Below, one piece after another: positions 1 through 7,674 of a stretch of DNA of 49,683 bases (the first letter of the stretch is position 1; each line of letters opens with the position of its first letter). The notes under the pieces were generated by a model. That model was not told the DNA's origin. It saw only the letters and a program-made list of their open reading frames with translations, and ran no database searches. The stretch comes from Clostridia bacterium (GTDB lineage: Bacteria > Bacillota > Clostridia > Oscillospirales > Acutalibacteraceae). The stretch spans positions 1 through 49,683 of the forward strand of contig JAFWGH010000079.1 of NCBI GenBank assembly GCA_017512465.1, given 5' to 3'. The translations under genes and the position numbers were made by a program.

Positions 1-27
1 CAAAAACAATAAGGCTTGAACAAAGTG

Positions 28-103
28 AAAGCCCGCGCCTTGAGACGCGGGTTAGTAACGGGGCTTATAGCCCCTGAGCAAACCACCCGTTTGACGGGTG
101 GTA
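28..103. other. Three consecutive hairpins at the left edge
   Basis: Three perfect or near-perfect stems follow one another: CCCGCG/CGCGGG (32-51), GGGGCT/AGCCCC (60-74) and a 9-bp stem ACCACCCGT/ACGGGTGGT with a TTG loop (82-102). There is no room for a gene here. Compact hairpin series like this occur at the 3' ends of IS200/IS605-type elements, where the TnpB guide RNA scaffold lies, but no transposase is visible in the window, so that reading is a guess. The last stem also lies just beyond the stop of the next minus-strand gene and could act as a weak terminator, although its T tract is poor. Confidence 0.35.
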
Positions 104-112
104 TTGATTATT

Positions 113-742
113 TTATTGTAAATCATCGACATCCGGTGCATTGGATTTCGCGGCAATGGAAGAAGAATTAATTGTATAATAAACTAAGACACCATCGGTG
201 AAATTCAATTCAAGCACCGCATTCTGACTTGTCCAACCATAGTGATAAATATGGATTTGGTGACCATCCTTGGTTTCGGCTTTTAGATTATAAATATAGT
301 TGTAATCGGAGAGTAGTTTGAGCACATCGCTCTCTTTATCTCCATACTTGATACTATCCTCACTAAAGTCATCAATTTTCGATTGCACGGAATCATCTAA
401 TTCCATGTTATAGCTCATATAGGTAATCTCGCCTTTATCATTTACCTTAACTTTTACGCTTTCATTTCCCTTTGTAAAAACGGTAAATGCACCATCTTCC
501 TCTTTGGTATAACCTTCCAGGGAAGCTTCCACCTCATTTAAAGCAAGGTCTTCTTTTTGCTCGAGCTGTGTATAGCTTTCATTGCGCTCAATCTCAATAT
601 TTTTCGGCCCTCTGACAGCGAAATAAATCCCAATACCTGCAGCAGCAATCAGCACAGCGCCAATTACGGAACAAATGATAATGAGTTTTTTCTTGCCGAT
701 TTTTTCTACAAATCCGATTTTTTCTGTTGTTTCTTTCTTCAT
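113..742 (-). CDS. Membrane-anchored protein of unknown function
   Basis: I do not recognise the family. The 209-residue product begins with a short Lys/Glu-rich cytoplasmic stretch, then one hydrophobic segment at about residues 19-43 (LIIICSVIGAVLIAAAGIG), then an acidic, mostly polar extracellular part. This is the layout of a type II single-pass protein with an exported domain. The exported part has no cysteine pairs or catalytic motif I can name. The start is supported by a strong ribosome binding site (GGGAGG) about 8 bases upstream and a good promoter. It is transcribed divergently from mltG, which suggests an envelope role, but that is inference only. Confidence 0.75.
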   Translation of the reverse strand: MKKETTEKIGFVEKIGKKKLIIICSVIGAVLIAAAGIGIYFAVRGPKNIEIERNESYTQLEQKEDLALNEVEASLEGYTKEEDGAFTVFTKGNESVKVKVNDKGEITYMSYNMELDDSVQSKIDDFSEDSIKYGDKESDVLKLLSDYNYIYNLKAETKDGHQIHIYHYGWTSQNAVLELNFTDGVLVYYTINSSSIAAKSNAPDVDDLQ

Positions 743-759
743 AATGCCACCTCCCGAAA

Positions 760-788
760 ATTATAGCATATATAAAAGCTTTTATCAA
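760..788 (-). promoter_or_regulatory. Sigma-A-type promoter of the membrane-anchored protein gene
   Basis: Reading the minus strand, TTGATA and TATAAT are separated by exactly 17 bases, about 20 bases ahead of the start codon. It is divergent from the mltG promoter. Confidence 0.7.
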
Positions 789-831
789 CATTTTGTAATA
801 TTATTTTAATATTTTTTAACTTTTATGTTTC

Positions 832-860
832 TTTACTATAAAAAAGCGATATGCTATAAT
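832..860 (+). promoter_or_regulatory. Probable promoter of mltG
   Basis: TTTACT and TATAAT are spaced 17 bases apart and end 30 bases ahead of the mltG start. The -35 box is weak, the -10 box is consensus. Confidence 0.55.
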
Positions 861-890
861 GTAATCCTCAAAAAAGACGGAGTATAAAAC

Positions 891-1934
891 ATGTTCGAAA
901 AGAAAAAGAGTAAAAAAGGTAAAATTATCATCATTTTGTTGGTTCTTGCGCTGCTCATTGTGGCTTTTTTTGTGTACAAGCCGTATTTATTTGACAAGTA
1001 TGGAATTGCGCAAGAGGATAAAGCGGTGCGCCTTGAAATTAATGATGATAACAAAAACGATATCCCCTATTGCTTATATCAGGAAGGTGTTATCACCAGT
1101 GTAAACCTGTTCAAAAACTATATGAATAGTGAATACGGCTCCACCTTTGAATACCAAACCGGCGTATATAATCTCAATGCCAACATGAGCTATAAAGTGC
1201 TCGGCTTAAAACTGCAGCAGCCGGATAAAACGAATTTAAAAGTCACCATTCCCGAAGGCAAGAATGCTTATCAAATCGCTCAAATTCTTGAGCAAAGCGG
1301 CGCATGTACAGCAAAAGAGTTTATTGACTCTCTTTCCCAAAGCTACGATTATGATTTCCTCTCGGCGATTGACAATAAAGAAATGCGCCCGTATGTATTA
1401 GAAGGTTACTTGTTCCCCGCAACGTATGAAATTAAGGAGGACATGAAAGCAAGTGACATCACCAATATGATGCTCAGTGCGATGCAGCTGCGCCTGGATG
1501 AGAGCTTTCGCGCACAGTGCGAGCAAAAAAATCTCAGTATTGACGATGTACTTACCATGGCTTCAATTATTGAAAAAGAGAGCGGCGGTTCTCCTGCGGA
1601 AATGAGTAAGGTTTCGGCTGTCTTTTGGAATCGTTTAAATAATCCGCAGGCACAAAACACGCCGCATTTAGGCTCTGACCCCACTGTGCATTATGCCGAT
1701 ATGCTTGAAGAACAAGGCTACGATAAAAAGATTTGGAAAGCCTACTCTACATACTCTTGCATCGGCTTGCCGACAGGTCCTATATGCTCAGCGAGTGAAG
1801 GCGCTATCAAAGCAGCACTCGAGCCGGATGAACATGCATATTATTACTTCTTCACCGATAAATTCGAGAATTTTTACTATTTTGAAACCTATGAACAATT
1901 CCAAGCAAAATGGAAAGAAATCAATAAAAAATAA
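891..1934 (+). CDS. mltG: Endolytic peptidoglycan transglycosylase MltG (YceG-like)
   Basis: MltG cuts nascent glycan strands at the membrane and so helps set glycan length. The 347-residue protein has a very basic N-terminus, one membrane segment at about residues 13-30 (IIILLVLALLIVAFFV) and the family core. The core includes the LEGYLFPATYEI stretch, the SIIEKESGG segment carrying the catalytic glutamate (E228/E230), the LGSDPTVHYA segment and the late IGLPTGPICSAS motif followed by a YYYFF strand. Length is normal for the family. The start has a GGAG site 11 bases upstream. The small ribbon-helix-helix gene follows 83 bases later on the same strand and may be cotranscribed. Confidence 0.95.
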   Translation: MFEKKKSKKGKIIIILLVLALLIVAFFVYKPYLFDKYGIAQEDKAVRLEINDDNKNDIPYCLYQEGVITSVNLFKNYMNSEYGSTFEYQTGVYNLNANMSYKVLGLKLQQPDKTNLKVTIPEGKNAYQIAQILEQSGACTAKEFIDSLSQSYDYDFLSAIDNKEMRPYVLEGYLFPATYEIKEDMKASDITNMMLSAMQLRLDESFRAQCEQKNLSIDDVLTMASIIEKESGGSPAEMSKVSAVFWNRLNNPQAQNTPHLGSDPTVHYADMLEEQGYDKKIWKAYSTYSCIGLPTGPICSASEGAIKAALEPDEHAYYYFFTDKFENFYYFETYEQFQAKWKEINKK

Positions 1935-2017
1935 TTTTTTCAAAAAAAGTGTAGCATTTTTTCTTATTTTGTGCGATAATATCAGCATAGAATAAAAAAT
2001 GAGAGGAAGAGCAAATA

Positions 2018-2170
2018 ATGGCAAAAGAAAAAGTCAGTATCACGCTTGACTCCGAAGTCATTGAGCGGGTAAAGGAAATCGCGGAAATCGAAGACCGTTC
2101 CTTTTCACAGTGTGTGAATATGATTTTGAAGAGATATATTAAAGCGGTTGAAAAGAAAATGAACAAATAA
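2018..2170 (+). CDS. Small ribbon-helix-helix DNA-binding protein
   Basis: This 50-residue product reads MAKEKVSITLDSEV followed by IERVKEIAEIEDRSFSQCVN and a basic helix ending in KKMNK. A short beta strand with alternating polar and hydrophobic residues, then two helices, is the pattern of CopG/Arc/MetJ-type ribbon-helix-helix repressors, which bind DNA as dimers. A good ribosome binding site (GAGAGGAAGAG) lies just upstream and GATAAT, 44 bases upstream, could be a -10 box. No toxin partner lies downstream; the gene runs straight into a terminator hairpin broken by an IS element. Target unknown. Confidence 0.75.
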   Translation: MAKEKVSITLDSEVIERVKEIAEIEDRSFSQCVNMILKRYIKAVEKKMNK

Positions 2171-2197
2171 GCAAAAAAAGCAGTTGCATCGTGAAGT
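2171..2197 (+). terminator. Left half of a terminator hairpin split by the IS element
   Basis: The segment reads an A7 run, then GCAGTTGC and ATCGTGAAGT, and stops exactly at the IS end. Its partner arm (GCAACTGC followed by T7) lies on the other side of the IS at 3541-3569. Joined, they form a bidirectional Rho-independent terminator between the convergent ribbon-helix-helix and SGNH esterase genes. Confidence 0.8.
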
Positions 2198-2221
2198 TGT
2201 CAAGTAAAAGTGGACACTAAA
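2198..2221 (+). repeat. Left terminal inverted repeat of the IS3-family element
   Basis: Begins TGTCAAGTAAAAGTGGACAC; it pairs with the complement of 3517-3540. Confidence 0.75.
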
Positions 2222-2244
2222 AAAGTTAAAATTGCGATTTAAGG

Positions 2245-3075
2245 TTAAAAGCCCTGTTCAGTTCTGAACTGAACAGGGCTTTTTCTGCCGCATTTGGCAG
2301 AAGGTCGTTCAGTGTTGTAATAGATTATGTAGTTTTCAATTAATGCCGGTACATCCTTGCAATGGTAAATATCAAAATCAATTCGCAGTTCTTCCTTTAT
2401 CCATCCGTTTAGCGATTCAATAATCGGATTATCTGTCGGAGTTCCTACTCTTGACATTGAGCGTACAATATTGGTACAATGTGAATGAGCATTGAGGAAT
2501 GCTCTTGAAGAGTAAACGCTGCCTTGGTCGCTGTGGAAAATGATTGGGCGTGTTTGCTCTTTTGCTTTTTCGGCAACTTGGTGTGCAACATCAAGGTATG
2601 TTCTTGTGTCTCCAACCTTTTTTGAAAGAGAAGAAGCGATGATTTCGTTGTTGTAGGTATCTACTGCGAAAGTCCATTCCCATTTGCCATATTTCGTTTT
2701 TAATTCTGTCATATCGGAAACAACAATTTGCATCGGTTCCGTTGCATTCCAATTTCCTGCAACAATATTGTGATACTTCATATGTTCTTTTCCTTTGGTA
2801 GGGTTGTATGTTTTTCTCGCCTTTGACCGAATACCGGCGTATTTACAACATTTATGCGCAAGATTGTCCGAAAATACCCAGCCTGTTTCTTCTCTGATTT
2901 TCTGTGCAAGATTATGATACCCATAGCATTTGTGTTTTTTGTGTTGCTCAAACAACAGCCGGGTTAAAAGTTGTCTATCCTGCTCGTAGCGATTTAGTTT
3001 TCCTTTTCGCTTTTTCCATGCATAATAGCCGGAACGCTTTACACACATCAACGAACAAAGCATAACAACCGGCAC
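2245..3075 (-). CDS. IS3-family transposase OrfB (DDE integrase domain)
   Basis: OrfB supplies the catalytic rve-type core of the transposase. The conserved acidic residues are visible: the first D in VVSDMTELKT, the second in IIFHSDQGSVYSS and the E in IIESLNGWIKEEL, preceded by the HTH_21-type N-terminal region. The listed start is a GTG, but the frame stays open upstream through the 3' end of orfA. The active protein is therefore probably the OrfAB fusion made by -1 frameshifting at 3165-3171, which fixes the true N-terminus of this part near SWCKQGVRYFLRQ. The last codons overlap an 18-bp hairpin. Confidence 0.92.
   Translation of the reverse strand: MPVVMLCSLMCVKRSGYYAWKKRKGKLNRYEQDRQLLTRLLFEQHKKHKCYGYHNLAQKIREETGWVFSDNLAHKCCKYAGIRSKARKTYNPTKGKEHMKYHNIVAGNWNATEPMQIVVSDMTELKTKYGKWEWTFAVDTYNNEIIASSLSKKVGDTRTYLDVAHQVAEKAKEQTRPIIFHSDQGSVYSSRAFLNAHSHCTNIVRSMSRVGTPTDNPIIESLNGWIKEELRIDFDIYHCKDVPALIENYIIYYNTERPSAKCGRKSPVQFRTEQGF
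2248..2284 (-). terminator. Terminator-like hairpin at the 3' end of orfB
   Basis: An 18-bp perfect stem (AAAAGCCCTGTTCAGTTC and its complement) with almost no loop overlaps the last codons of orfB and is flanked by A and T runs on both sides. It could end IS transcription and also block transcription entering from the left flank. Confidence 0.7.
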
Positions 3076-3092
3076 TTCTTTGCTTAATTTAT

Positions 3093-3461
3093 CTATGATT
3101 TCATATTCTTGTCGTAAAAAATAACGAACTCCTTGTTTGCACCAACTCCTTCCACTGTGTAGCCTTTTTTTAATCGTTCATTCTCAATTCTCAATTTTAG
3201 ATTTTCAAGCTCAAGCCTTTCCGTTTTAGAAAGGTTTTTCTTTCTATGCAAAGCTGCATAAGGATTACCGCCACCGCCTCCTCTGTGTTCTTGATAAAAA
3301 TATTCTTCGCCATGTTCTTGATAATTCTTTATCCAACGTCGAATATTCGTATTTGTCATTCCATTTTTTAAAGCAACTTCTTCTTGTGAATGTTTTCCTT
3401 TCAAAACATCTTTCACACACTTAATTTTAAATTCCGGTGAATATTTATTATGCTTTCCCAT
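3093..3461 (-). CDS. IS3-family transposase OrfA (HTH domain)
   Basis: OrfA is the 122-residue DNA-binding part. An N-terminal helix-turn-helix of the HTH_Tnp_1/IS150 type (SPEFKIKCVKDVLKGKHS through MTNTNIRRWIKNYQEHG) recognises the IS ends. A glycine-rich hinge (HRGGGGGNPY) follows, then a leucine-zipper-like helix (LELENLKLRIENERLKK) that usually mediates multimer formation. After the slippery tract the zero frame continues only about 26 codons. The start has an AGGAGGGA-type site upstream. Confidence 0.92.
   Translation of the reverse strand: MGKHNKYSPEFKIKCVKDVLKGKHSQEEVALKNGMTNTNIRRWIKNYQEHGEEYFYQEHRGGGGGNPYAALHRKKNLSKTERLELENLKLRIENERLKKGYTVEGVGANKEFVIFYDKNMKS
3165..3171 (-). promoter_or_regulatory. 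Probable programmed -1 frameshift site (A7 tract)
   Basis: On the minus strand the codons TTA AAA AAA GGC give a run of seven A. Slipping back one base moves orfA into a frame that is open continuously into orfB (RLHSGRSWCKQG...). This is the position and type of slippery site used by IS3-family elements. Confidence 0.75.
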
Positions 3462-3516
3462 TCAAAATCCCTCCTTTTTAACGATTATACAATAAAAGAA
3501 AAGAAAGCAGACACTT

Positions 3517-3540
3517 TTTTGTGTCTACTTTCATTTTACA
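3517..3540 (-). repeat. Right terminal inverted repeat of the IS3-family element
   Basis: Its complement begins TGTAAAATGAAAGTAGACAC and matches the left end. Confidence 0.75.
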
Positions 3541-3569
3541 CTTGCACATCGCAACTGCTTTTTTTATCT
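3541..3569 (-). terminator. Right half of the terminator hairpin split by the IS element
   Basis: CTTGCACATC then GCAACTGC and T7. GCAACTGC is the exact complement of the left arm at 2180-2187, and the loop-proximal parts are also nearly complementary. It once served the SGNH esterase gene on this strand as well. Confidence 0.8.
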
Positions 3570-3619
3570 TCTTTTCTAACCCTTTTCAATCGGGTGCACC
3601 CTTTCTAAATGCCGCGTTC

Positions 3620-5332
3620 TTACATCATGGCTTTAGCAACCAGTTTGCCGAGTTTTCCGTAACCGAGTTTGGTAAAGTGCAAATTATCGGCACTTTCATG
3701 CAAGCAATTCTTTTCATTTAATACAGAGTTGCTATTGACAAATGTAACATCCAAATCGCTGTTCGCAAAGGTTTGGTGCAACGCTTTGTTATAATCCAGT
3801 GCTGTTAAACCGAGCTTGTTGGGCGTGGTAAAGCGACTGTGAAATTCGGTATTGAGTGAACCGAATCGACAGGAGAAGGTAATGTCGAGCACAATAACTT
3901 TGACAGGTGCCAAACCTTTTTCGGCGCGAATTGCATTTGTGGAAATGATAATATCCCTCATGCGATTAAGCGCACCGCTAAAGGTTTTTGTGTCTTGACT
4001 ATCCTCAGTGCCAATCGGCACATCGCAACCATAATCATTAGTGCCGCCCTCAATCACAAAGTAATCATACTGCCAAATCGGACTTAGAGATGTTGAATCC
4101 AAATAAGCCACCGGTGTATTCGGCCGGGCACCTTCATGCATAGGTACCAATTCATCCATTAAAACAGATTGCCGCGAAGATGTGGTTGATTCGACAATCG
4201 TAGCAGCAGGGATACCAAGATTATCGCACCGGATACCCAAAAGCTGCTGTACGCGAATAGGGAAGGAAAAATAGCGCAGAGCATCTCCTCTGGTGGGCGT
4301 ACCTCTGGTAATACTATCGCCCACAAAAAGAGCCTTTTTACCTGTATAGTTACGGTTGGTAATGCGGAAATCTTTTTCAAAATTGCCGGAAATCAGCTTG
4401 CCGTGAGAGTTCGCAAATGCACGCACCGTGAAATATGCATAATTTTTTGAAAGCGTAACGCTCTTGCTCTGTATTTCTTTGGCACTGTTATTGCTCACTA
4501 CCGCCAGCTTTTCCCATGAAGCTGTTTCACTTACTTTAGCGTAAATATTATAACTTTTAGCGACCGGAATGCCCGCCCATACTATTTCCGCTTTTTTTCC
4601 TTTTATATTGACACTCGACAAAGCGGGTGTACCGACCACACAAGTACCGGTTTTGCTGTAATAACCTCTGGATATCTTATTGCCGGTTTTATATATTGCC
4701 CTGACTTCATAGCGGAACGGATTTGCAGTCGGGTCCACATATGTTTTGTAAAGCAAATGCTGTTTTTCCGCAGCGGTTGTCAAAGTCTGATAATAATTAT
4801 CCTTAAACTTCGGCGAACGCTTTGCCTGCTGTGCACTCAGCTTGCCGATTTGTTTAAACGCATTGTTGCCGAATTTTCTATAAATAAGGTAAGAGGATGC
4901 TTCCGGAGTTGTTTTGAAGCGAATGTCTGCATACTGCGTTGTAAGGCTGATGGTAGGCGCACAGTCAAAGCAAATTACCTTAATGCCCTTTTTATCAAAA
5001 GCACTCAACTTATTACCGGAAATCATACGCACCGTATAAAAATAAATTGCACCTTTTTTTGCTTTTTTATCGGTAAATTGTGTAGTTTTTCCTTTCGCCG
5101 TAATCTCACCGAGAGCGGTGTATTTGCCGCTGTGAGGCACCCTGCGATAGACACGGTATTTTTTGCCCGCGGTACTTTTGAACTGTACCAGGCAAACCAT
5201 ATTCCCATCACTTTCCACACAAGAGGTTTCTAAAAGCTGCGGTGCACTGTTTGCTTGCGCAGCCGCTGCACTCGGCACCAAAGCAGAGCACAACAGGATA
5301 ATGGTACATATTGTAATAATCAGCTTTTTCAT
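3620..5332 (-). CDS. Secreted FN3-like repeat protein with C-terminal SGNH/GDSL hydrolase domain
   Basis: The 570-residue protein starts with a signal peptide (IITICTIILLCSALVPSAAA, cleavage near AAA-QA). About 300 residues of fibronectin-III-like modules follow, with YRVYRR, SYLIYRKF and SYNIYAKV strands. The SGNH hydrolase domain then shows block I FVGDSITRG near residue 337, block III EGGTNDYG near 431, and the Asp-His pair in SADNLHFTKLGY near 549. SGNH enzymes are esterases, often deacetylating carbohydrates; the FN3 modules suggest a wall or polysaccharide location. The substrate cannot be read from sequence. It starts 16 bases after the metallophosphoesterase gene, so the two are likely cotranscribed. 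A paralogue is at 7675-9003. Confidence 0.88.
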   Translation of the reverse strand: MKKLIITICTIILLCSALVPSAAAAQANSAPQLLETSCVESDGNMVCLVQFKSTAGKKYRVYRRVPHSGKYTALGEITAKGKTTQFTDKKAKKGAIYFYTVRMISGNKLSAFDKKGIKVICFDCAPTISLTTQYADIRFKTTPEASSYLIYRKFGNNAFKQIGKLSAQQAKRSPKFKDNYYQTLTTAAEKQHLLYKTYVDPTANPFRYEVRAIYKTGNKISRGYYSKTGTCVVGTPALSSVNIKGKKAEIVWAGIPVAKSYNIYAKVSETASWEKLAVVSNNSAKEIQSKSVTLSKNYAYFTVRAFANSHGKLISGNFEKDFRITNRNYTGKKALFVGDSITRGTPTRGDALRYFSFPIRVQQLLGIRCDNLGIPAATIVESTTSSRQSVLMDELVPMHEGARPNTPVAYLDSTSLSPIWQYDYFVIEGGTNDYGCDVPIGTEDSQDTKTFSGALNRMRDIIISTNAIRAEKGLAPVKVIVLDITFSCRFGSLNTEFHSRFTTPNKLGLTALDYNKALHQTFANSDLDVTFVNSNSVLNEKNCLHESADNLHFTKLGYGKLGKLVAKAMM

Positions 5333-5348
5333 AAATGTCCTACTTTCC

Positions 5349-6032
5349 TTATGATATTTCCAGGGGCAGTAATTCCTGATAAACCGCCGTAATTTTAGAG
5401 GTAATACGCTTGTCTATGTGAAAGTAGCCGAAAAACCACTTTTTGTATTCCACATTTTCGGAGAGCTGCTCCAAAAAAGCATTGAGCGCATTAATACTTG
5501 CCATCGTGCCCAATTTATCCTGGTCGGATAAGATGGATTTTATTTTCGAGCTCGGCTCGTGGGAGATAATAACATCTACTTTTCCCCCATGCAAATCAAT
5601 ATTTGCCGCACCCATTACCAATTCGCTTCTGTCCGGCAAGGAGCCGCCTGCCCAGGCATCTTCCCCGCGCAAATCATTCTCCTCGCTCTCACCGCCGCCC
5701 ATGGTAAAAAAGGTCTTTCCTTCAATCGTGTAATATTGACCGCGCATTAAATGAATAATATTATGTGTAATGCGGTGAATGGTGCCGCCATTCCACTGCT
5801 CTTGTGCAAAAGAACGCAGTCTGCCGAAATTTTCGTGAGAGCCGTCTACAAAAGCAATGGTGTATTTCTTTTTTGCCAGTGCTTTGAGTATTTTCCTCTC
5901 TTTTTCGCCGCCTTGCCAAATAAACCCGAAATCACCGCAGACAATAATCATATCCTCTGCTGTGAGCTTTTTGAGTGATTTCGTATTAAATCTTTCAAAA
6001 TCGCCGTGTGTATCACCGGTAATATAAATCAA
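5349..6032 (-). CDS. Calcineurin-like metallophosphoesterase, altered active site
   Basis: The fold is recognised from GDTHGDFERF at the N-terminus and IVCGDFGFIW near residue 33, which supply the first metal ligands. Two standard motifs differ. The GNHE box reads GSHENF (Asn replaced by Ser, near residue 64), and the late GHxH box reads FFGYFH (first His replaced by Tyr, near residue 201). The ISHEP histidine is kept. The family hydrolyses phosphomono- or diesters with two metals, so this copy may have changed or lost activity. The start is a TTG with a strong GGAGG site five bases upstream; no better ATG exists. It probably heads an operon with the FN3-SGNH gene. Confidence 0.85.
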   Translation of the reverse strand: MIYITGDTHGDFERFNTKSLKKLTAEDMIIVCGDFGFIWQGGEKERKILKALAKKKYTIAFVDGSHENFGRLRSFAQEQWNGGTIHRITHNIIHLMRGQYYTIEGKTFFTMGGGESEENDLRGEDAWAGGSLPDRSELVMGAANIDLHGGKVDVIISHEPSSKIKSILSDQDKLGTMASINALNAFLEQLSENVEYKKWFFGYFHIDKRITSKITAVYQELLPLEIS

Positions 6033-6084
6033 TTTATCCTCCGAAAAAAATAAAAAAGTATTTTATTTTTATGTCTTTATTTGA

Positions 6085-6090
6085 TATAAT
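6085..6090 (+). promoter_or_regulatory. -10 box of the PBP5-like gene
   Basis: A consensus TATAAT lies about 95 bases ahead of the start in an AT-rich divergent spacer; the -35 box is unclear. Confidence 0.4.
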
Positions 6091-6180
6091 AAGTATATAT
6101 ATGACCACCCTACACCGGAAAACGGAAGGCACCAAACTTTGATATTTTATATATCATATCACAAAAAGGAGCATAAGTCT

Positions 6181-7569
6181 ATGAAAAAATTAACTTGTTT
6201 TCTACTCATACTTGCCTTATTGGCGACTTTTGCGCCTTTATGTTATGCCTACACGCCCGATGAGCCGCTGATTAGCGAATGCGGAATCCTTATGAATTTG
6301 GATGATGATGAAACAGTGCTTTTTGCAAAGGATGCCGAAAAAAGGATGCAGCCGAGTACACTTTCCAAAATCATGACCGCCGTGTTGGCAATCGAAAGTG
6401 CAGAAGATATTTCCAAAGTCAATGTCACCTGCTCCTATGCCGGTGTTCATGCGCTTGACGGAACCTTTTCCACTTATTTCGGTGTCAAGGAGGGCGAGGT
6501 ATATTCCCTGCTGGATTTGGTGAGTATGATGATGCTCACAAGCGCCAATGATGCAGCGAATGTGATTGCCGTGCATGTGGGCGGCAGCGTGAATGCTTTT
6601 GTCAATAAAATGAATGAAAAAGTAAAGAGCTTGGAATTGGAGAATACCTTTTTCCTCAATCCGACCGGTTTGGATGCAGACGGTCAGTACACCACGGCAA
6701 GGGACATGGCAAAAATCACAAAGCACGCTATGACTTTGCCGCTGTTTCAGCAAATTGTGAAAAATGTAACATATGAAGTGCCTAAGAACAAAACACACAA
6801 ACAATACACCATTTACAATGATTGTGAATTGATTCCGACCGCCACATATAATCAATATGCTTACGAATACGCCACCGGAGTTAAATCCGGTGCCACGGAA
6901 GCATCCGGTTATTGTGTAAGCGCTACCGCTCAAAAGGACGGCATCACTTATGTCTGTGTTGTCATGGGCGGCAAAAAAACCGATATAGACGGAAAAAGCT
7001 ATACTTCCGCTCTGGTGGATGCACGCCGCCTGTTTCGCTGGGCATTTAACAATTTTAAAATGAAAGCGGTATCCACCGAAACCACCATCGTTGCCGAAGT
7101 ACCTGTCAGGTTTTCAACAGAAACCGACCATGTCAGTTTAGTGCCCGAAAAAACCATTACAAGTCTGGTGCCGAAAAATGTGGATGAATCCACCTTGATT
7201 ATTGAACCGATTGATTTGCCGAAATACCTCAATGCGCCTATTGAAAAAGGCACCTTTGTATGCAAAGCAAAAGTCATACACGCCGAGGAAGAAATCATGC
7301 AAATAAACCTGGTTGCCTATACAGATGTAGACTCATCTTTTATCATGCGCATTTTCAGTTTCTTCGGCAATCTGTTAAAAAGTCCGATTGTCATTATTGT
7401 ATGCGTACTCATTATTGCCGCGGCGGCAGTGCTTTTATACCGCTATTTGCATAAAAAGAAACGCTTAAAACGCCAAAAAGCACGCATTGCGCTTGCCCAA
7501 AAAAGCGAAGAACCCCGCAACAATGATTACCGGGATAAGTTTTCTTCCTTCAAGGATGATTTGGATTAG
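6181..7569 (+). CDS. PBP5/DacF-like D-Ala-D-Ala carboxypeptidase with Thr in place of the nucleophile
   Basis: Peptidase S11 family proteins trim the terminal D-Ala from peptidoglycan stems. I place the start at the ATG after AAAAGGAG, giving a clean signal peptide (KKLTCFLLILALLATFAPLCYA); a longer upstream reading lacks a site. The SxN motif (S121-A-N123) and K235-S-G are in order. The SxxK box, however, reads PSTLSKIMT, so the catalytic Ser position is Thr60 with Lys63 conserved. A C-terminal membrane helix at about residues 400-420, followed by a basic tail, replaces the amphipathic anchor of PBP5. The protein is about 462 residues. A clear terminator follows. Confidence 0.9.
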   Translation: MKKLTCFLLILALLATFAPLCYAYTPDEPLISECGILMNLDDDETVLFAKDAEKRMQPSTLSKIMTAVLAIESAEDISKVNVTCSYAGVHALDGTFSTYFGVKEGEVYSLLDLVSMMMLTSANDAANVIAVHVGGSVNAFVNKMNEKVKSLELENTFFLNPTGLDADGQYTTARDMAKITKHAMTLPLFQQIVKNVTYEVPKNKTHKQYTIYNDCELIPTATYNQYAYEYATGVKSGATEASGYCVSATAQKDGITYVCVVMGGKKTDIDGKSYTSALVDARRLFRWAFNNFKMKAVSTETTIVAEVPVRFSTETDHVSLVPEKTITSLVPKNVDESTLIIEPIDLPKYLNAPIEKGTFVCKAKVIHAEEEIMQINLVAYTDVDSSFIMRIFSFFGNLLKSPIVIIVCVLIIAAAAVLLYRYLHKKKRLKRQKARIALAQKSEEPRNNDYRDKFSSFKDDLD

Positions 7570-7583
7570 TGCGCTAAATCTTT

Positions 7584-7618
7584 ACGGGTTGTCTTGTTTA
7601 CGAGACAACCCGTTTTTA
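7584..7618 (+). terminator. Bidirectional Rho-independent terminator
   Basis: An 11-bp stem ACGGGTTGTCT/AGACAACCCGT is followed by T5 on the plus strand and lies between the convergent PBP5-like and FN3-SGNH genes. Confidence 0.8.
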
Positions 7619-7674
7619 TTATGTAATACGCCTAAAACTCTACAGCTTTTTACCTGCTGTAAAGGTAATTTTCC

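Larger units (their letters stand above)
2198..3540 (-). mobile_element. IS3-family insertion sequence (IS150-like), about 1.34 kb
   Basis: Both ends begin with TGT and share an imperfect inverted repeat: left TGTCAAGTAAAAGTGGACAC and right (complement) TGTAAAATGAAAGTAGACAC match at 15 of 20 positions. Inside are orfA and orfB in the usual overlapping arrangement, with an A7 slippery tract where orfA would shift into the orfB frame. Both frames are open over their whole length and the DDE residues are present, so the element looks intact. No direct target duplication is visible at the ends. The insertion point is the loop of a terminator hairpin. Confidence 0.9.

Noticed and set aside
2191-3550. 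Direct target-site duplication at the IS ends
   Set aside because: AAGT on the left and CTTG on the right are inverted rather than direct repeats; they belong to the split hairpin.
6238-6933. Long minus-strand open frame opposite the PBP5-like gene
   Set aside because: No ribosome site or motif, and the plus-strand protein is clearly real.
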